From Ectobius pallidus (taxonomy: Eukaryota > Arthropoda > Insecta > Blattodea > Ectobiidae), in assembly GCA_964059195.1 (NCBI GenBank), contig CAXKWD010000005.1, forward strand, positions 147,031,265 to 147,095,264: 64,000 bases of DNA, written 5' to 3'. A program made the position numbers and the translations under genes. Positions 45,521 through 57,560 of this stretch are shown here, piece by piece; positions within the stretch are counted from its first letter, which is position 1, and each line of letters begins with the position of its first letter. The notes under the pieces are model-generated. The model was not told where the DNA came from. It worked only from the letters and a program-made list of their open reading frames with translations, and made no database searches.

Positions 45521-45871
45521 GCCATGATGCTTGAAATCTGACAACACAGGAGGTAGTCCTATCTGTGGTGGTCTGTGGGAAGCATTTGAATACGTTTTTA
45601 ATGCAGATATTTTTCTTTTTCACAAATACCGATATTTTTCTTTTTCACAAATACCGATTTTATTTAGGCGAAATCCGTAGGTCTATTATATATTACATAG
45701 CATATACTTGTGATGTGCATAATAACGTAATGCGCGGTGACTCCACATAGCCTATCTGAAGGAATTCGTAGTTGTCAGTGTCTCCTCATACGTATACGTA
45801 TGATGTCGCGTTTTTTCTTATTTTATTGGTAATAACCTCACTTATCCTGTTAGGCCTACGAACTCTGTTAT

Positions 45872-46459
45872 TTAACCCACAACAGAGTCATATTTTATTA
45901 AGCTGCTACACTTCTCTGGGTCATTTTGTACCACCACTGAGCTAGTTGTCCCAGGTTTAATATAACCTAGAACACTGATATCTCTTTTCTTGTCACATGC
46001 ACTTTGTGGAAGACTACGCTCATGACTGTCACTGAAAAGAATAACTTTGCCTAATTCCTTGGGAACACTCAGCTTTCCGTTATTTGCTGTCAAGTCATTC
46101 ATTCGTTCATCCTCCGGTGGTGAATTGTGTTGATTCGGCAGCACTTTTGAGGTTAAGGTTTGAATCCCGTTCATTACCTTCACCAAGCTGTAGGAAAACG
46201 CTGGTAGTAATATTGGGAGGATAGGAGATTGCATATATACGATTTGGCGTCTGCCACATTGAGATGAATTAGGCCTACTGTGAGCAACTTGATAAAAGTT
46301 CATACCAGTAGAAGTGTCTCTATTTCTCTTCAATTCTTCTTTAATACCAGCCAATTCTTCCTTAAGAACACTAATATCATACCGTACCTCACTCTGGTAG
46401 TCGTTTGTAGCTGATGAACACGAAATTCTTCTGTAAAAACTGTTCTCTGGTTTACTCAA
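45872..46459 (-). pseudogene. SGNH/GDSL-like domain fragment, probable LINE ORF1
   Basis: A 195-codon minus-strand frame starts MSKPENS. Residues about 30-46 (ISVLKEELAGIKEELKRN) suggest a short coiled coil. Residues about 135-195 contain GKVILFSDSHERSLP, resembling SGNH block I (GDSH), then YIKPGTTSSVVVQND, then IKYDSVVG at the stop. Intact relatives continue with a G-x-N-D block, so the frame is cut at that point; just after the stop another frame reads GLNN-like. This architecture is known from ORF1-type proteins of CR1/L2-like LINEs and from uncharacterised insect proteins. Assignment is by motif only. Confidence 0.45.
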
Positions 46460-47260
46460 TTAGGGGTGACGGTGTATATAAATCTCTCATTGTGTACACG
46501 GTTTTTCCCTTCTCAATGCTCTCCAGTTGCTCTTCAGGTGTATCCAGATGTTCTCTAAACAATAGGCGATGACTGGGATTACTTTAAGCTGAAATATGCT
46601 TAATTTTTCGATAATTCTGATGGAGTACATTGCTTTATTTACGACATGTTCATAGCCGATAGGACTACCGATGCGATGTTGCCAGATTTAACATCATGGC
46701 TTGTAAGAAATAAAGAAGGCAGTGGTCATATCCATTTAAATCAATATCAGTTGATATTAACCATGGCCTCCTTTATTGTACCAGGCCAGGACAGTCTATC
46801 TCACCAGCTGATCAGTTCCGGCCGGTTTTTGTCAACATATAGGGTTATGTTGTTTCTTGAAAAACTCTGTACTACGGTTTAAAGAATAGTTTAATAACGA
46901 AATGATATTTATTTTCAGTTACTGATAATTTTACATGTACAGTAAACCTCCAAGAATAAAGATAGATTTATTATGTCGATTTTTAACGTAAAATGAAACC
47001 GCTCGTACTCGCGACATAACACACTCACCTTTCTGAATCCGTAAAACAATATTATGCAATACTTCATTCCATATTATATTACTACAAAAATGTCACACTA
47101 TATACACAACATACTATGGTATTACATCTCGTAATATACAGCTGGTAATTTCTATGAAAAAACGTAGTAAAACACAGAACACAACGTTCAATCGTCCATA
47201 TACCAACACCGCCGGCCGGCCGGAATCAAATGTTGTCAGATTGAACTGCTCCGGCCTGGT
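46460..47260. other. inverted segment pair, otherwise nothing recognised
   Basis: GGCCTCCTTTATTGTACCAG (46766) is the near reverse complement of 47249-47275. A GGCCGGCCGG run is at 47213-47222. Confidence 0.45.
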
Positions 47261-47269
47261 AAAATAAAG

Positions 47270-47415
47270 GAGGCCGTGTATTAACTCCATAGAACTGCAC
47301 CAATAATAGAAATAATTGACAGTCAATAGTTTCATGGCCTACCCTACTGTATAGACACACATCCTGAACTCCTGATCCTCTTAGCTAAAAGGAGTATAAA
47401 CACAGCTGAATTAAA
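47270..47415. repeat. dispersed repeat shared with 61690-61830
   Basis: ATAATTGACAGTCAATAGTT, CTACTGTATAGACACA and CTGAACTCCTGAT recur at 61720-61800 in the same orientation. Confidence 0.6.
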
Positions 47416-47419
47416 ACTT

Positions 47420-48170
47420 CCCTTGGTGATGTATTGGTACGTTATATTTATCTGAAAACTCATAAAATCAAACTGTTGGAGTCATTATATAGCTTCTCAG
47501 TTTGTTAATCAACTCAAAGTACTTTGCAGAGAAATTAGTGGAATGGTTTACACCCAGTCCGGGTTTGAACCAGTTTCCTCAGTTTTACTACCATTTTGAT
47601 GCTATAAATATTATTGTTAATCTCTAGTGAGTTTATAACTCTATGTACGGGCAAATATTATGCTTTTCTACATCCAGCAAAATACGGCAGCATGTTACTG
47701 TACTGAAATAAAACACAGGGTACTCAGAATGTCTGAACTGTTATTGGTACAGACTCTATAGAGACGGCTGAGTAATGTATAGCAGGCATTTGTTAACTGT
47801 TTACGTCATGTAGTCACGTGATATGGTTCTCTAGACAGCTGACTGTTATAACTGCATGTGGAATATTTAGGTTAACTCTAAACGTTTGCTCTGGTTTTGA
47901 TTTTCTTATTCTGAACGAAGAATGGGAGGAAAAGAGGGCTGAATAGTTCTAATTGTTTTATTTTAGAATGAAGGCTTATTTTATTGTTACTTTTTATTTG
48001 GTTATTCAAACGATTTTCTCAGAATATAAAACGTACACGGAGTTAAACCTAACTATCATAAAATACCCATATCTCAACATAATTTTCTATCCAGATAAAT
48101 AATTTGCTTATTAAATGTCGCAGTTTGAATAATAATTATGTATGATACAAGTTGAGAAAAATTAATTTTA
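47420..48170. other. no recognised gene
   Basis: A GGTTTGAACC at 47561-47570 may be a SINE B-box scrap. The rest is AT-rich. Confidence 0.4.
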
Positions 48171-48187
48171 TTTTGTCAGTAGTTGTT

Positions 48188-48430
48188 TGTGAAACGAGCT
48201 CATAAGGGCGAGCGTAGTAATCTTAAGAGCAAATTAAAATAATTTTAAAATATGTTCCATACACTGTGGTTTAGAAAACCATTAATATTTTGTGATTTAT
48301 TCTAATGAATTACCGTGGAGTCTTATTGGAGCATCGAGCTGCACTACAATACATATATAAATGCACATGCGCAGATGGAGTTTATTGATTTTCTGGTTCA
48401 CGGCTACCAACTTAAAGAATGGGGACGACA
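48188..48430. repeat. dispersed repeat family R2, copy B
   Basis: GTGAAACGAGCTCATAAGGG and CACATGCGCAGA match copies at 25830-26135 and 59540-59730. Confidence 0.55.
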
Positions 48431-50055
48431 AAGCTTTTCAACCCCAATTGTGACGATTTTTATGACCCCGTAAGAACTTTAAAATTGTAAAAAGCGTAAT
48501 GATTTTTAACATTTTCAATTTTCACCAAACTTAGTCTATTTAATAATCATATAGAAATAATCTTAACTAATATAATATTTTCCATGCTACTGAAAACAAA
48601 CTTGGTTATAATGGACTTTTAACACTAATGCGATAATGCACTGATTTTACTTCGCGTGTCTTTTGTTAGAAGTTTAATTTTTAGTATAAGCCGTCTAATA
48701 ATATATTTTTAAACTGGGTACATTAAAAGTAAGTTATAGTGAGTGTATATGTACCAGTGTTTTGAAATTAAACAAGTTTCCTAATAACTTTAACTGTATA
48801 ATTACTTTCTTCTTAATGTAAAAAGAAATTGTTCAACATGGGCATTTGTTTACCTGAACAATACTGAAAGTATATGGGAATAATCCTAGGAAATTGTTGA
48901 ATGTAACAATTGAGAATACTGAAATAAAAATTCAGGATGATCCTTTATCAATTTTTATTACTAATCAGCATTTTAAATTCTTAACGTGATGATATTATTA
49001 AGTTTATTAAGTTTATTAAATATTCAGAAGTTCACAAACAACATATATATCAACTAATGGGCCACTTTTGCTTACAAAGCATTGCTCCAGTGTCCCACTA
49101 CAATTAACATTAACATTAATAGTGCCTATGCTTTTCTTTCATAACTTGTAGTTTCTTCTTACTCTTTCCTTGTGGAGTCTTTCTTCTCTGATATTGTGGA
49201 AATAATACCTCAATGTTCTTAGGTCATCTAAATTTTATCCTTATCCATCCCTCTTTCTTTACCAAACCACACGTATAATTCAAATAGGCTATCCCGTGTT
49301 GGCAGCCCTTCATTATTTAGCCAAAGTTCACAGAACGCCTTTGACATCCCTTCAATATGTATAAAATTTCCAACATAAAACGCGGCTAAATATTTTCTAA
49401 TAAATTCAAGTATCTTATTATCAGTTAATCTAGAAAACGCGTATCTTTCACATTGAAATTTTTTAGTTAATTCTACAATTCTAGATTCTTTTAGTAAATT
49501 CTTAATGTAAGATTACGTAACGTTATTTCATAACACGAAGTGTCGAGCTGGAATTAATCAATGTATGGATGGAATTGTAGTAATCCTAGATTGTTCGGAT
49601 TTTACAGAGAGTCTGGCAACGAATTAAATATAGGCATAGGCATAAGCATAAATAATGAACAGACAGAAAGCAAACTGACCTTGTACTGTAGAATACCGTG
49701 CTACTTTTGTGACTGTGGTGTTAGCATTTGAGCTTTCTCAGTATTTATTGATTTGCAGGGAGTCTATTAGTGGTTGGGTTTATTTGCACGCCACTTCGTT
49801 AAAAACATTAGAATTTGAGTGGACAGTGAGGAAAGGCATCTGCCATGCATTCTTTCCGTGTCACAAGAACCGCAGGAATATACAGTGTGTTTTCATTCAA
49901 ACGATTCCTTCTGATAAAACACTATTTTGAGCACATAATAATAAATATTTACTTATTAATTCCATTGTCATTTTAAATTTGTTAAAGGGATGGATATATA
50001 TATATATATACATTTCACAGATTATTGTTTCTGTTGGACATTACATGAGAATGTT
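48431..50055. other. no recognisable feature
   Basis: AT-rich with a small (TTTATTAAG)n at 48997-49019. Short open frames are unrecognised. Confidence 0.4.
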
Positions 50056-50059
50056 ATAG

Positions 50060-50165
50060 GAGAAAAATTCCTCTGACACTGGGATTTGAACCCAGGACTT
50101 TTTGCTACCCGTGATACTGCTCTAGCAACTGAGCTAAGCTAGAGTTCGCTTCACAGCGCCAGATG
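50060..50165 (-). mobile_element. tRNA-derived SINE head
   Basis: The minus strand has TAGCTTAGCTCAGTTGCTAG (A-box) and CCTGGGTTCAAATCCCAG (B-box), then GTGTCAGAGGAAT. Same family as 21605-21720. It pairs well as a T-arm but the anticodon region is not convincing for a working tRNA. Confidence 0.75.
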
Positions 50166-50302
50166 GAACCTCTCTCCTATGACTGATTGCCCTTAATGGT
50201 CTACCTCACTGACAGACAGTACTATGAGGCATACTAATTAGTGATTCTTGTGACCAGGCTTCCACTGTTATTGTACATTTAACATTTAAGATGGATATAT
50301 GC

Positions 50303-50370
50303 ATTCATGAACCACAGTCCTAGGTTCAAATCCCAGTATCAGAGGAATTTGTCTTATATAATATTATCTT
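50303..50370 (+). mobile_element. SINE fragment, same family
   Basis: CCTAGGTTCAAATCCCAGTA followed by TCAGAGGAAT; head missing. Confidence 0.6.
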
Positions 50371-50834
50371 GTTAAAGCGAATACTGGACGATACCGGTAC
50401 TTAAAAGTGCATATTCAGTTGTTTCAACCTCTTGCGAAGCCGTAAGTTATTCTTCGTCATGCAAGTCTTAAAATCCGAGGTTGTGCTAACGATGTCTGCT
50501 TTATAACTTTCCTCCAGAAAATATTTGCGAAAAGAGTTTTGATAAGAGTTTGAGCTCTTAGTATAAGCACCTCATGCACAAAATTTGAACAAAATCTTGA
50601 AGAGCTTTTTTCAAGGAAATGAAATTTTCTTAATGTAAAGTGACAGTAAAAGTAAAAGTAAAAGTAAAAGGAAATTGTTGTCAATTTTTTAGTCACATCT
50701 TCAGATGATAGACAATCCAAATATAAACTCATTTGTATACGATTTTCTGTTCTCGAATCATAGTTCACAGACACACTGACAGGCAGATAAAAATATGTTT
50801 TTAGGTTTAGAGGACCTGCGTTTAGTTTAGAGCT

Positions 50835-50942
50835 ATGAATATTCGCGTGCAAGTGTTAATAAGTGTAATGTTTTAATTATTTTGGTCTTAATTTTTAATC
50901 TTCCAATTAATTATCGCTGGCGAAGCAGCGGGGATCTGCTAG
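50835..50942 (+). mobile_element. Helitron 3' end
   Basis: Perfect 5-bp hairpin CGCTG-GCGAAG-CAGCG (50915-50930), then CTAG at 50939-50942 and T. The upstream 80 bases match 1484-1587. The 5' end was not found. Confidence 0.7.
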
Positions 50943-50998
50943 TTTGCTATAAAATGCTGAATTTAATTTTAATTGCTAAAATATACCATCCCTATATA

Positions 50999-51660
50999 CT
51001 GGGTGCGGCAAAACATCCTCCCTATTTTAAATTTCAAATAAAAAACAGATGGATCAAAATAAAGAAACTGTATTAATATTAATGATATCTGCACAGTGGG
51101 AATTTAGGGTTTTCAGTATATTACATTAGTTCACCTCACTGCTTAGTGTAAATGGACCTTAATCCTGTCTCCGTGCTCTTATAGCAAGGTTCACCATATC
51201 ATTAGGCACTATATCCATGATGCAACATTCGCACAAGATGGGAGTAGCAGTCAACTTGTGTTGTCATAACGACAGAAAAAAACCAGTGATAAACAGTAAA
51301 CAAAATTTGAATAGGATATTGAAATCGCTGAATTGACATTCAGTACAGTATCCAACCATGCCGAGGACGAGAGAAGAACGTGATTACGCTGTGGAATCAT
51401 TTCTGGTAAACGGATATTCCGTTGTTGCTGCCCAAATTCCCTCTCGTGGTGCAGTTCCAGATCAGAAAAACATTAGCTTATAGGTCTCAAACTTTAGAGC
51501 AAGTGGTAACATGATTAAAAAGGCCACACAGCGTTCGAACTCCAGAAAACATTAAACTTCCCACTGTGTAGAATCATTCATGTTAATACAGCTTCTTTAT
51601 TTTGATCCAAATGTTTTTTATTTGAACTTTAAAATAGGGAGGATGTTTTGCCGCACTCTG
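50999..51660 (+). mobile_element. mariner-like MITE (662 bp) with transposase HTH remnant
   Basis: Terminal inverted repeats of roughly 80 bp include GCGGCAAAACATCCTCCCTA at both ends; TA flanks the element. On the plus strand from ATG 51358 the frame reads MPRTREERDYAVESFLVNGY, then, past an internal stop, VSNFRASGNMIKKATQRSNS. This matches the DUF4817-type helix-turn-helix at the N-terminus of insect mariner-like transposases. The catalytic domain is absent, so this is an internal-deletion derivative. Confidence 0.8.
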
Positions 51661-51664
51661 TATA

Positions 51665-52086
51665 ATATTTAGGATACAGTAAGTCATGCGAAGTCTCGCG
51701 TTTTTAATGCTGTAACATGTATATGTGTCCTTATAAACCTGCTAAAGTCTTATCAAATGACTCATGTGTGAAAAGAGTTTGTCGTAGACATATTACAGTG
51801 CTAGTGAGTTTCAACACCTTGTAGCTGGGGGAGACATAACGCGTTTAAGAGGAAACTGTAACAAGATTATTTGTTTTGTTGGTGGTTTATTTAATTTCCT
51901 GATAACGTTAGCTAATCAAGCTGCAGTGCTGCCAGCTATACACCACCATTGCTGTAATTCTGTCTCTAAATCTAGAATAGCAATTCAATTTGGTGTTCCC
52001 AGTAACCATCTAGGTTATAGTGTTACTTGTTTTAAAATACTGCTACTTTATGTGCTATATACTCATCCGGCTCATTCTAATTGTTT
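51665..52086. other. no recognisable feature
   Basis: No supported gene. Confidence 0.4.
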
Positions 52087-52151
52087 TCTCTCCCTCCCTC
52101 CCTCCCTCCCTCCCTCCCTCCCTCCCTCCCTCTCTCTCTCTCTCTCTCTCT
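52087..52151. repeat. (CCCT)n then (CT)n pyrimidine tract
   Basis: About 65 bases of pure pyrimidine. Downstream sequence to about 52520 stays C/T-rich. Open frames here are artefacts (Pro-Ser-Leu repeats). Confidence 0.95.
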
Positions 52152-55110
52152 AATTTCACTCTCTCGCTCATCTTTTTCTTCCATCTTTTTCGTTTACTTA
52201 TTAATTTCAGTCTTTCCTTTTCTTGGTTCATTATTTCTTTGTCATTATTTTTCTACTTTCTCTTATTTTAATCTCATATTTTCTGCTTATCGCCGTCTTT
52301 ACCGTTTGACCTTCCTTTTCTTTATCAAAATCTCTCTAAGCTCTTCCTCCTAACCACATTTTCTCTCTTCCTCCTTTTAATCGCTTTTTCATACATTTTC
52401 TCCACATTTCTCAACTCTTCAAATCTACCTCACTCTCACTAACTCTGCTTTTATCTCTCTCTTTCTTCTTGTTTCTTCACTTTCTCTGCATTTTTTATCT
52501 CTCCTCATCGATTCCTTTTTTATTTCAACTTCATTATATACTTTAGCAATATTTATTAGTGCCTTTTAAAATCTGTTCGCTATGAGGCATGTTGGAAATG
52601 TTTCTCTCGGAGCCTATGTCAACACCAGACTGCGTGTATTAGTGTTAACATCGTGATGAAAGAGCGTTCGGAATTAATTCTTATAATTCTTGGCTAGCAC
52701 ACAGTCTGCTAGTGTTACGTCAAGAAACACAATCAATTTCAACCTTGTTGTCCAAATCAACACCTTATGTTCTTCTTCTGCTTCCTGGCAACGAATGCTG
52801 CCCATTAGATCTTGATCGTAACCTATCAGAGAAGTGATTAAACCGTAATTTATTTGACAAGTATTATATTATTATCATTTTTGTTCAGCGCAGTTTGCAC
52901 ATTAAGACAAAGAATACAAGAAAAATATTATTTCATATACAAAACTTACATGAATTTGTAGTTAATAATTAAAGTTATAATAACAAGTAAATAAAAAAAT
53001 CAATAACAGCAATCAAAATCAAGTAAAGAAAAACTATTCAGCTTAATTTTGATCATTTTGGTTTCTTAAGGTACGTTTCAAACCGTATTAAGTTCACTTT
53101 TGTAAATTTTTCAGGAGAGAAGAGAAACCTGTTTTAATGTAAACTAAGGGGTGTAAGAACACTTGGTTTTATGCATTATTTTGAAGGGGATTTAATTAAG
53201 TTAGACGAAAACAAACTTCACAGGATGATAAAGCAAACTCGGAAATCGGAACTATACGAAATCATATAAAACTCATTTTCGTCCGGGGGTGGACGTACCT
53301 CCTATGGAAGTATCCCATAAGTGATAATAATGTTACTTCCAGATACAGGTATTTTGTCAATGCGAAGCGTTTACAAAAATTTAGAAAGAACTTTGTTAAT
53401 GTTCCCCTACTACCAACCATTAAAACCACGAATTCAACATTTTTCAAACAGCATTTGTTCTTGAAATATTCAATGGTTGCTTCGTATATCTTTCTCTTTT
53501 CATTTAAACTACTGTAGGTTGATCCTCGTTAGCCTCAAAGCTAGGGTCTATACTAAAACCAGATGTTCGGTTTTTCCATTGCAGTGACTACTCTTTTTTT
53601 GTTCACCTCAGCCGGGGAAAAAGTAATGAATACTTTTCTCTTCACGGTTTTTCAATAAAGTTGGTAGTTTTCATGCAAATTAAATATAATATTCATATGT
53701 GAATCACATACTACATGAAATATGGCAACTTGAAGCAAGAGTTTTCGTCACGCATTGAATATGTTTTTACACTAGCGACAGACAAGTCATTGCCACCGTT
53801 CTGGCGGAGCGCCGCAGGCATTTGACGGATACAATTAACCTAATTAGCCTAATTACCTAGACCAATTAACAAAACTCAAAATAGATAGTTCTAATACTTC
53901 CATCCTATATAAAAAATAACTTAAAAAATAAAAACAGACATGATTTTGAAATGATTCTATTAAAGTCATGGTTTTTCTTTTATTGCACTGTAGAAACATA
54001 GTGAACTTGCATATTTCATTGAAGAAATAACCTTAGGTAATTCTCGAAAATACCATTCTCACAATATATTCTTTGTAACTTAGTCTTTTATAATATTTTA
54101 TATTTACGGTGAAACCTTCCTATATCGATATTTTTGGACCTTAGCAGATTGTATTGTTATATGGTGGTTATTGTTATACTGAGAGGTTGCAATTTACCAC
54201 ACATTAGAAAGATTGCATGCATAAAACCCTGCAGATTTAATCTACAGGATAATTCATGGAACGGATAAGCGAAGAAGTGGAAAATAATGAATCACAAATC
54301 CAATTTTTTTTTTTAAATGCTAATTTTGTTACTCAACTTATTGACTTCCGTTGAATTGTAACCTTACCTACTTTACAACCGCACACTAAAAAATACTATT
54401 TAGACTGGTTTAATATCACGGATTATGGTTACGTTATAAGCCCATTTATACGTCTGAAATTTCAATCTCGTAGATTGTGATTACACATTGTGTACAAGTT
54501 AATGAACCAACCTAACTCACAGTATGTTTTTCACAAGTAAGGGATGATTTTAGCCTCAGTGATCCTATTTTCCACCCCTCACGAACCTTTCTCTTCTGAA
54601 ATTCCTAAGAAAGGTAACATATATCGGGCACCCTTAAAACAATACCGGTGGCTGGGAAGGATACTGATCTAATACCAGTTACAACTCATAGGGCTAAGCT
54701 ACTGGTTTGCAGTATCAATTCAGTCTCCAATTACCGTTATAAAAGCGTGTTTTTAAAATAGTTTATCATTATAGTGAGCCACATTTAACATTATTAAGAA
54801 AGGAAATTCGCAGGGACGAAACAAAAATATTGCAATATTTTTCTGATTTATCGTTATATCGATCTTCGTTATACAGAGGTTTGACTGTATATGGTAGAAG
54901 AAAGTGTAAAGCTGAGTACAATTCTTACAGTTTAATCAGTAGAGAGATGACCTGTAACATCTGGTTTTCACCAGCCTGAATGATGAGTAAGTCTTTCATC
55001 GATTATAAGCTTTGCCAAATTCGCGATTATTTATTAGAGAGAAGAGCCCGACTGCCAAAAGAGTGAATATAAATATTGCATGATTTGTTTTGTTAATTAT
55101 AAGAGCGTGG
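52152..55110. other. no recognised gene
   Basis: C/T-rich decay of the pyrimidine tract to 52520, then AT-rich DNA. An open frame at 53262-53447 (minus) is unrecognised. Confidence 0.4.
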
Positions 55111-55114
55111 TGCT

Positions 55115-55445
55115 TGCCAATTAGCAGCCTGTGAACTTTGTATTTAAATCAGAGAGAGGCCCGCCTAGGGGGTGCTGAAAAATGTGAGGAAGCAAAGTGC
55201 AGCCGGGAGCTAATTTCCTCTGCAAATTGAAAACGATCGACGCTAGTTTAAAATTAAGTAGCAACCCCTGCCGATGTGAACCCCGCTTACTCAATAAACA
55301 CGTCATCCTGCTATCTCCTCCTGCACACAGCTTTTTACGCAACGAGTAATTAAGTGGAAGACCTCCGATGACAGATCTGCTCGTCCTCAGTCTTGGTGTT
55401 AATGTGATTGAATCTCGGTCAATCACTCATTAGAATCGTTGGCAT
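55115..55445. other. GC-richer non-repetitive island
   Basis: Balanced composition with several homeodomain-like TAATT/CATTAG sites and no relation to other repeats in the window. A 101-codon minus-strand frame (55121-55426) exists but looks unlike a known protein. It could be a regulatory element or an exon. Confidence 0.3.
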
Positions 55446-55504
55446 TTTGTTTTATCTCACTCGACTGTTTAAGAGGTGTATTTTATGTGATGATGATGTG
55501 ATAA

Positions 55505-56510
55505 TAATTTCATTTCATTTCATTTATTTATTTAGAGAAGCTACAGACAATTTTTACAAATTTTAAACAGTAGGCTTCTTAGGTAATAATATTAGAATGA
55601 TTTATGATAAGGAATGGTAATGATGATGATTATTATGATGTACAATAATAATAGATGACATATACAAACAGGAATTACATAATTACATAATGATTCATAA
55701 TAAGACATATGACTTGTGAGTATGTCAAGTCAGCTTTGTAAGCCTCATTGATGAATTAGGTATTTTGTGTGGTCAGCATGTTTAGACTAGTCAGCACATT
55801 CCAAGTGGTGAAATGTCTCTGTTCATTTGTTGCAGATTTGATATGAAATTATTCTGGTTTAAAGAAACCAGGTCAGACACTTATATTTAAAGTATTTTAG
55901 CATTTTGGAATTTCTTGTTAGCCGAAATAGAACAACGGAAAACTGGCAAAGTGTATGGTTGTTTTACCAAAAATAATGAATGATTCCTTGTCAGTCTTGT
56001 GTGTGGAACTCGAAATCCAGAGTTTTCAAGAAATGATTTACAATCTATATTACCTCGAAAAACATTTACTATGAAGTTTGCATCGGATGAGTTGCGTCTT
56101 TCGTGTAGTGATTCCAGTTCTAGAAAAGCGAGAATTTGCTTATACTGCAGGTCTTGATTTTGGAAAAACTTTCTACGTATTAATGAAACAAATTTGATTT
56201 GTATACGTTCTAATTTGTTGCTGTCAGAGATGGTTATACTGTTCCAAGATACACTTGCATAGTCTAAGACACTTAGGACAAGTGATTTATAGAGAGTAAT
56301 TATTGATTCCAGGCATTTTAGTTTAGTAGAAATAAAACGGATTAATCCCATAGTTTTGAGTGCTTGGGTGAATATGTGTTCAATGTGGGCATGAAAATAT
56401 AGTTTCGAATCTAAATAAACACCCAGGTATCTGATATTGTCTGAACGTGTGATGGTATCTTGGCCAATAAAATAATTAAATACAATAGGATTAGTTTTCT
56501 ACTAAACATT
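55505..56510 (-). pseudogene. LINE 3' half: reverse transcriptase C-terminus and 3' UTR
   Basis: From about 56505 to 55887 the minus strand is open and reads FNYFIGQDTITRSDN, IRYLGVYLDSKLYFHAHIEH, ALKTMGLIRF, LYKSLVLSVLDYASVSWNS, NKLERIQIKFVSLIRRKF and onward to KFQNAKIL. The LGV-x-LD block and the L-Y-A-S-V-x-W block are standard landmarks after the RT palm in CR1/Jockey-type LINEs. The 3' UTR ends in (GAAAT)n at 55508-55530. The palm and endonuclease are missing through 5' truncation. Confidence 0.82.
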
Positions 56511-56521
56511 ACATTGCAATA

Positions 56522-57021
56522 ATAATTCAATTCAATTCAATTCAATTATTTATTTAAAGAAGCTACAAACAATTTTTACAAATTTTAAACAGTAGGCTTC
56601 TAATGATGTATGATGAATTGATGAATTGATGAATTGATGTTTATGATTATGTGTATGATAATGATAGTGATATTATTAGTGATATAGAACAGGAATTACA
56701 TATTAATGCATAATTAAACATCTGACTGTCAAGTCTGCAGTTTTAACCTAATTGACTGTGTGGTCATAGCATTTCTGGTTAGCTTGCATAAGTCTGCTAT
56801 GTCAATGGCATGAACACTGTGTAGTCAGCACATTCAAGAGTTATTCCATTGCATTGTACTTGAGAAAAGCAGGTCATATTTTGTAATTATAAGATTTTGC
56901 CATTTCTTATTAGCAACATATGACTGTGTTACCAAAAACAATTAATGATCCCTTGTCAGTCTTGTGTGAATATAATAATAATAATAACAATAATAATAGT
57001 AATAATAATAACAATAATACC

Positions 57022-57052
<31 letters not shown>

Positions 57053-57410
57053 CACTGCTTGTGGAATATATCAAAATTTTTAAATAAGGCATTGCAAGCA
57101 TTGGCCATTCTGTTGGCAGGGATTGCATACGGTTGTTGTACAGCAAAAATTGTACGATTTCTTGTTCCTCGTGTAAGGGGTACAGATAGCCCTATGCTAT
57201 CTAGAATTGATTTGCAATGTATTTCCCCACGAAAGACTTTAGCTATGAAATTAGCATCTGCAGAAACACGCCTATTATATAATGTTTCCAAATTTAATAA
57301 CTTAAGTATATCATCGTAGTCCAGATTTCTGTTAAACTTACTACGTATAAGGGAGACAAATTTTCTTTGTATTCGTTCCAGCTTATTACTGTCAGATACT
57401 GTAATGCTGT

Positions 57411-57420
<10 letters not shown>
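56522..57420 (-). pseudogene. second LINE copy of the same family
   Basis: It lies directly upstream of the copy at 55505-56510 in the same orientation. The 3' tail is (AATTC)n at 56522-56548, and AGAAGCTACAAACAATTTTT is shared with 55535. Coding remnants read SNKLERIQRKFVSLIRSKFN (near 57390) then, in frame 57052-57291, METLYNRRVSADANFIAKVF. More decayed and shorter than the first copy. Confidence 0.78.

Positions 57421-57443
<23 letters not shown>
57414..57443. repeat. (AAT)n microsatellite
   Basis: About 10 copies; another AAT/AAC-rich patch lies at 56971-57052. Confidence 0.9.
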
Positions 57444-57446
<3 letters not shown>

Positions 57447-57560
57447 CGGTTTTATTTATCTTTCAAAGTTAAGGCTTTGAGGCCTCCTGTTCCATTCTAC
57501 CAGATTCAGAAATTTTCGTTGCATATTACTCATAATTCCTTTAAGGGGGGACATAAAGCT
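57444..57560 (-). mobile_element. LINE 3' tail, CR1/L2-like family
   Basis: AAAGTTAAGGCTTTGAGGCC is the reverse of the GGCCTTAACTCT tail seen at 3120 and 34350. Confidence 0.55.

Noticed and set aside
50060..50165. Possible functional tRNA gene
   Set aside because: A- and B-boxes are good but the same head plus GTGTCAGAGGAAT tail recurs three more times, so it is a SINE; anticodon and acceptor arms are not convincing.
52020..52353. Overlapping Pro/Ser/Leu-rich frames
   Set aside because: Direct products of the (CCCT)n/(CT)n tract.
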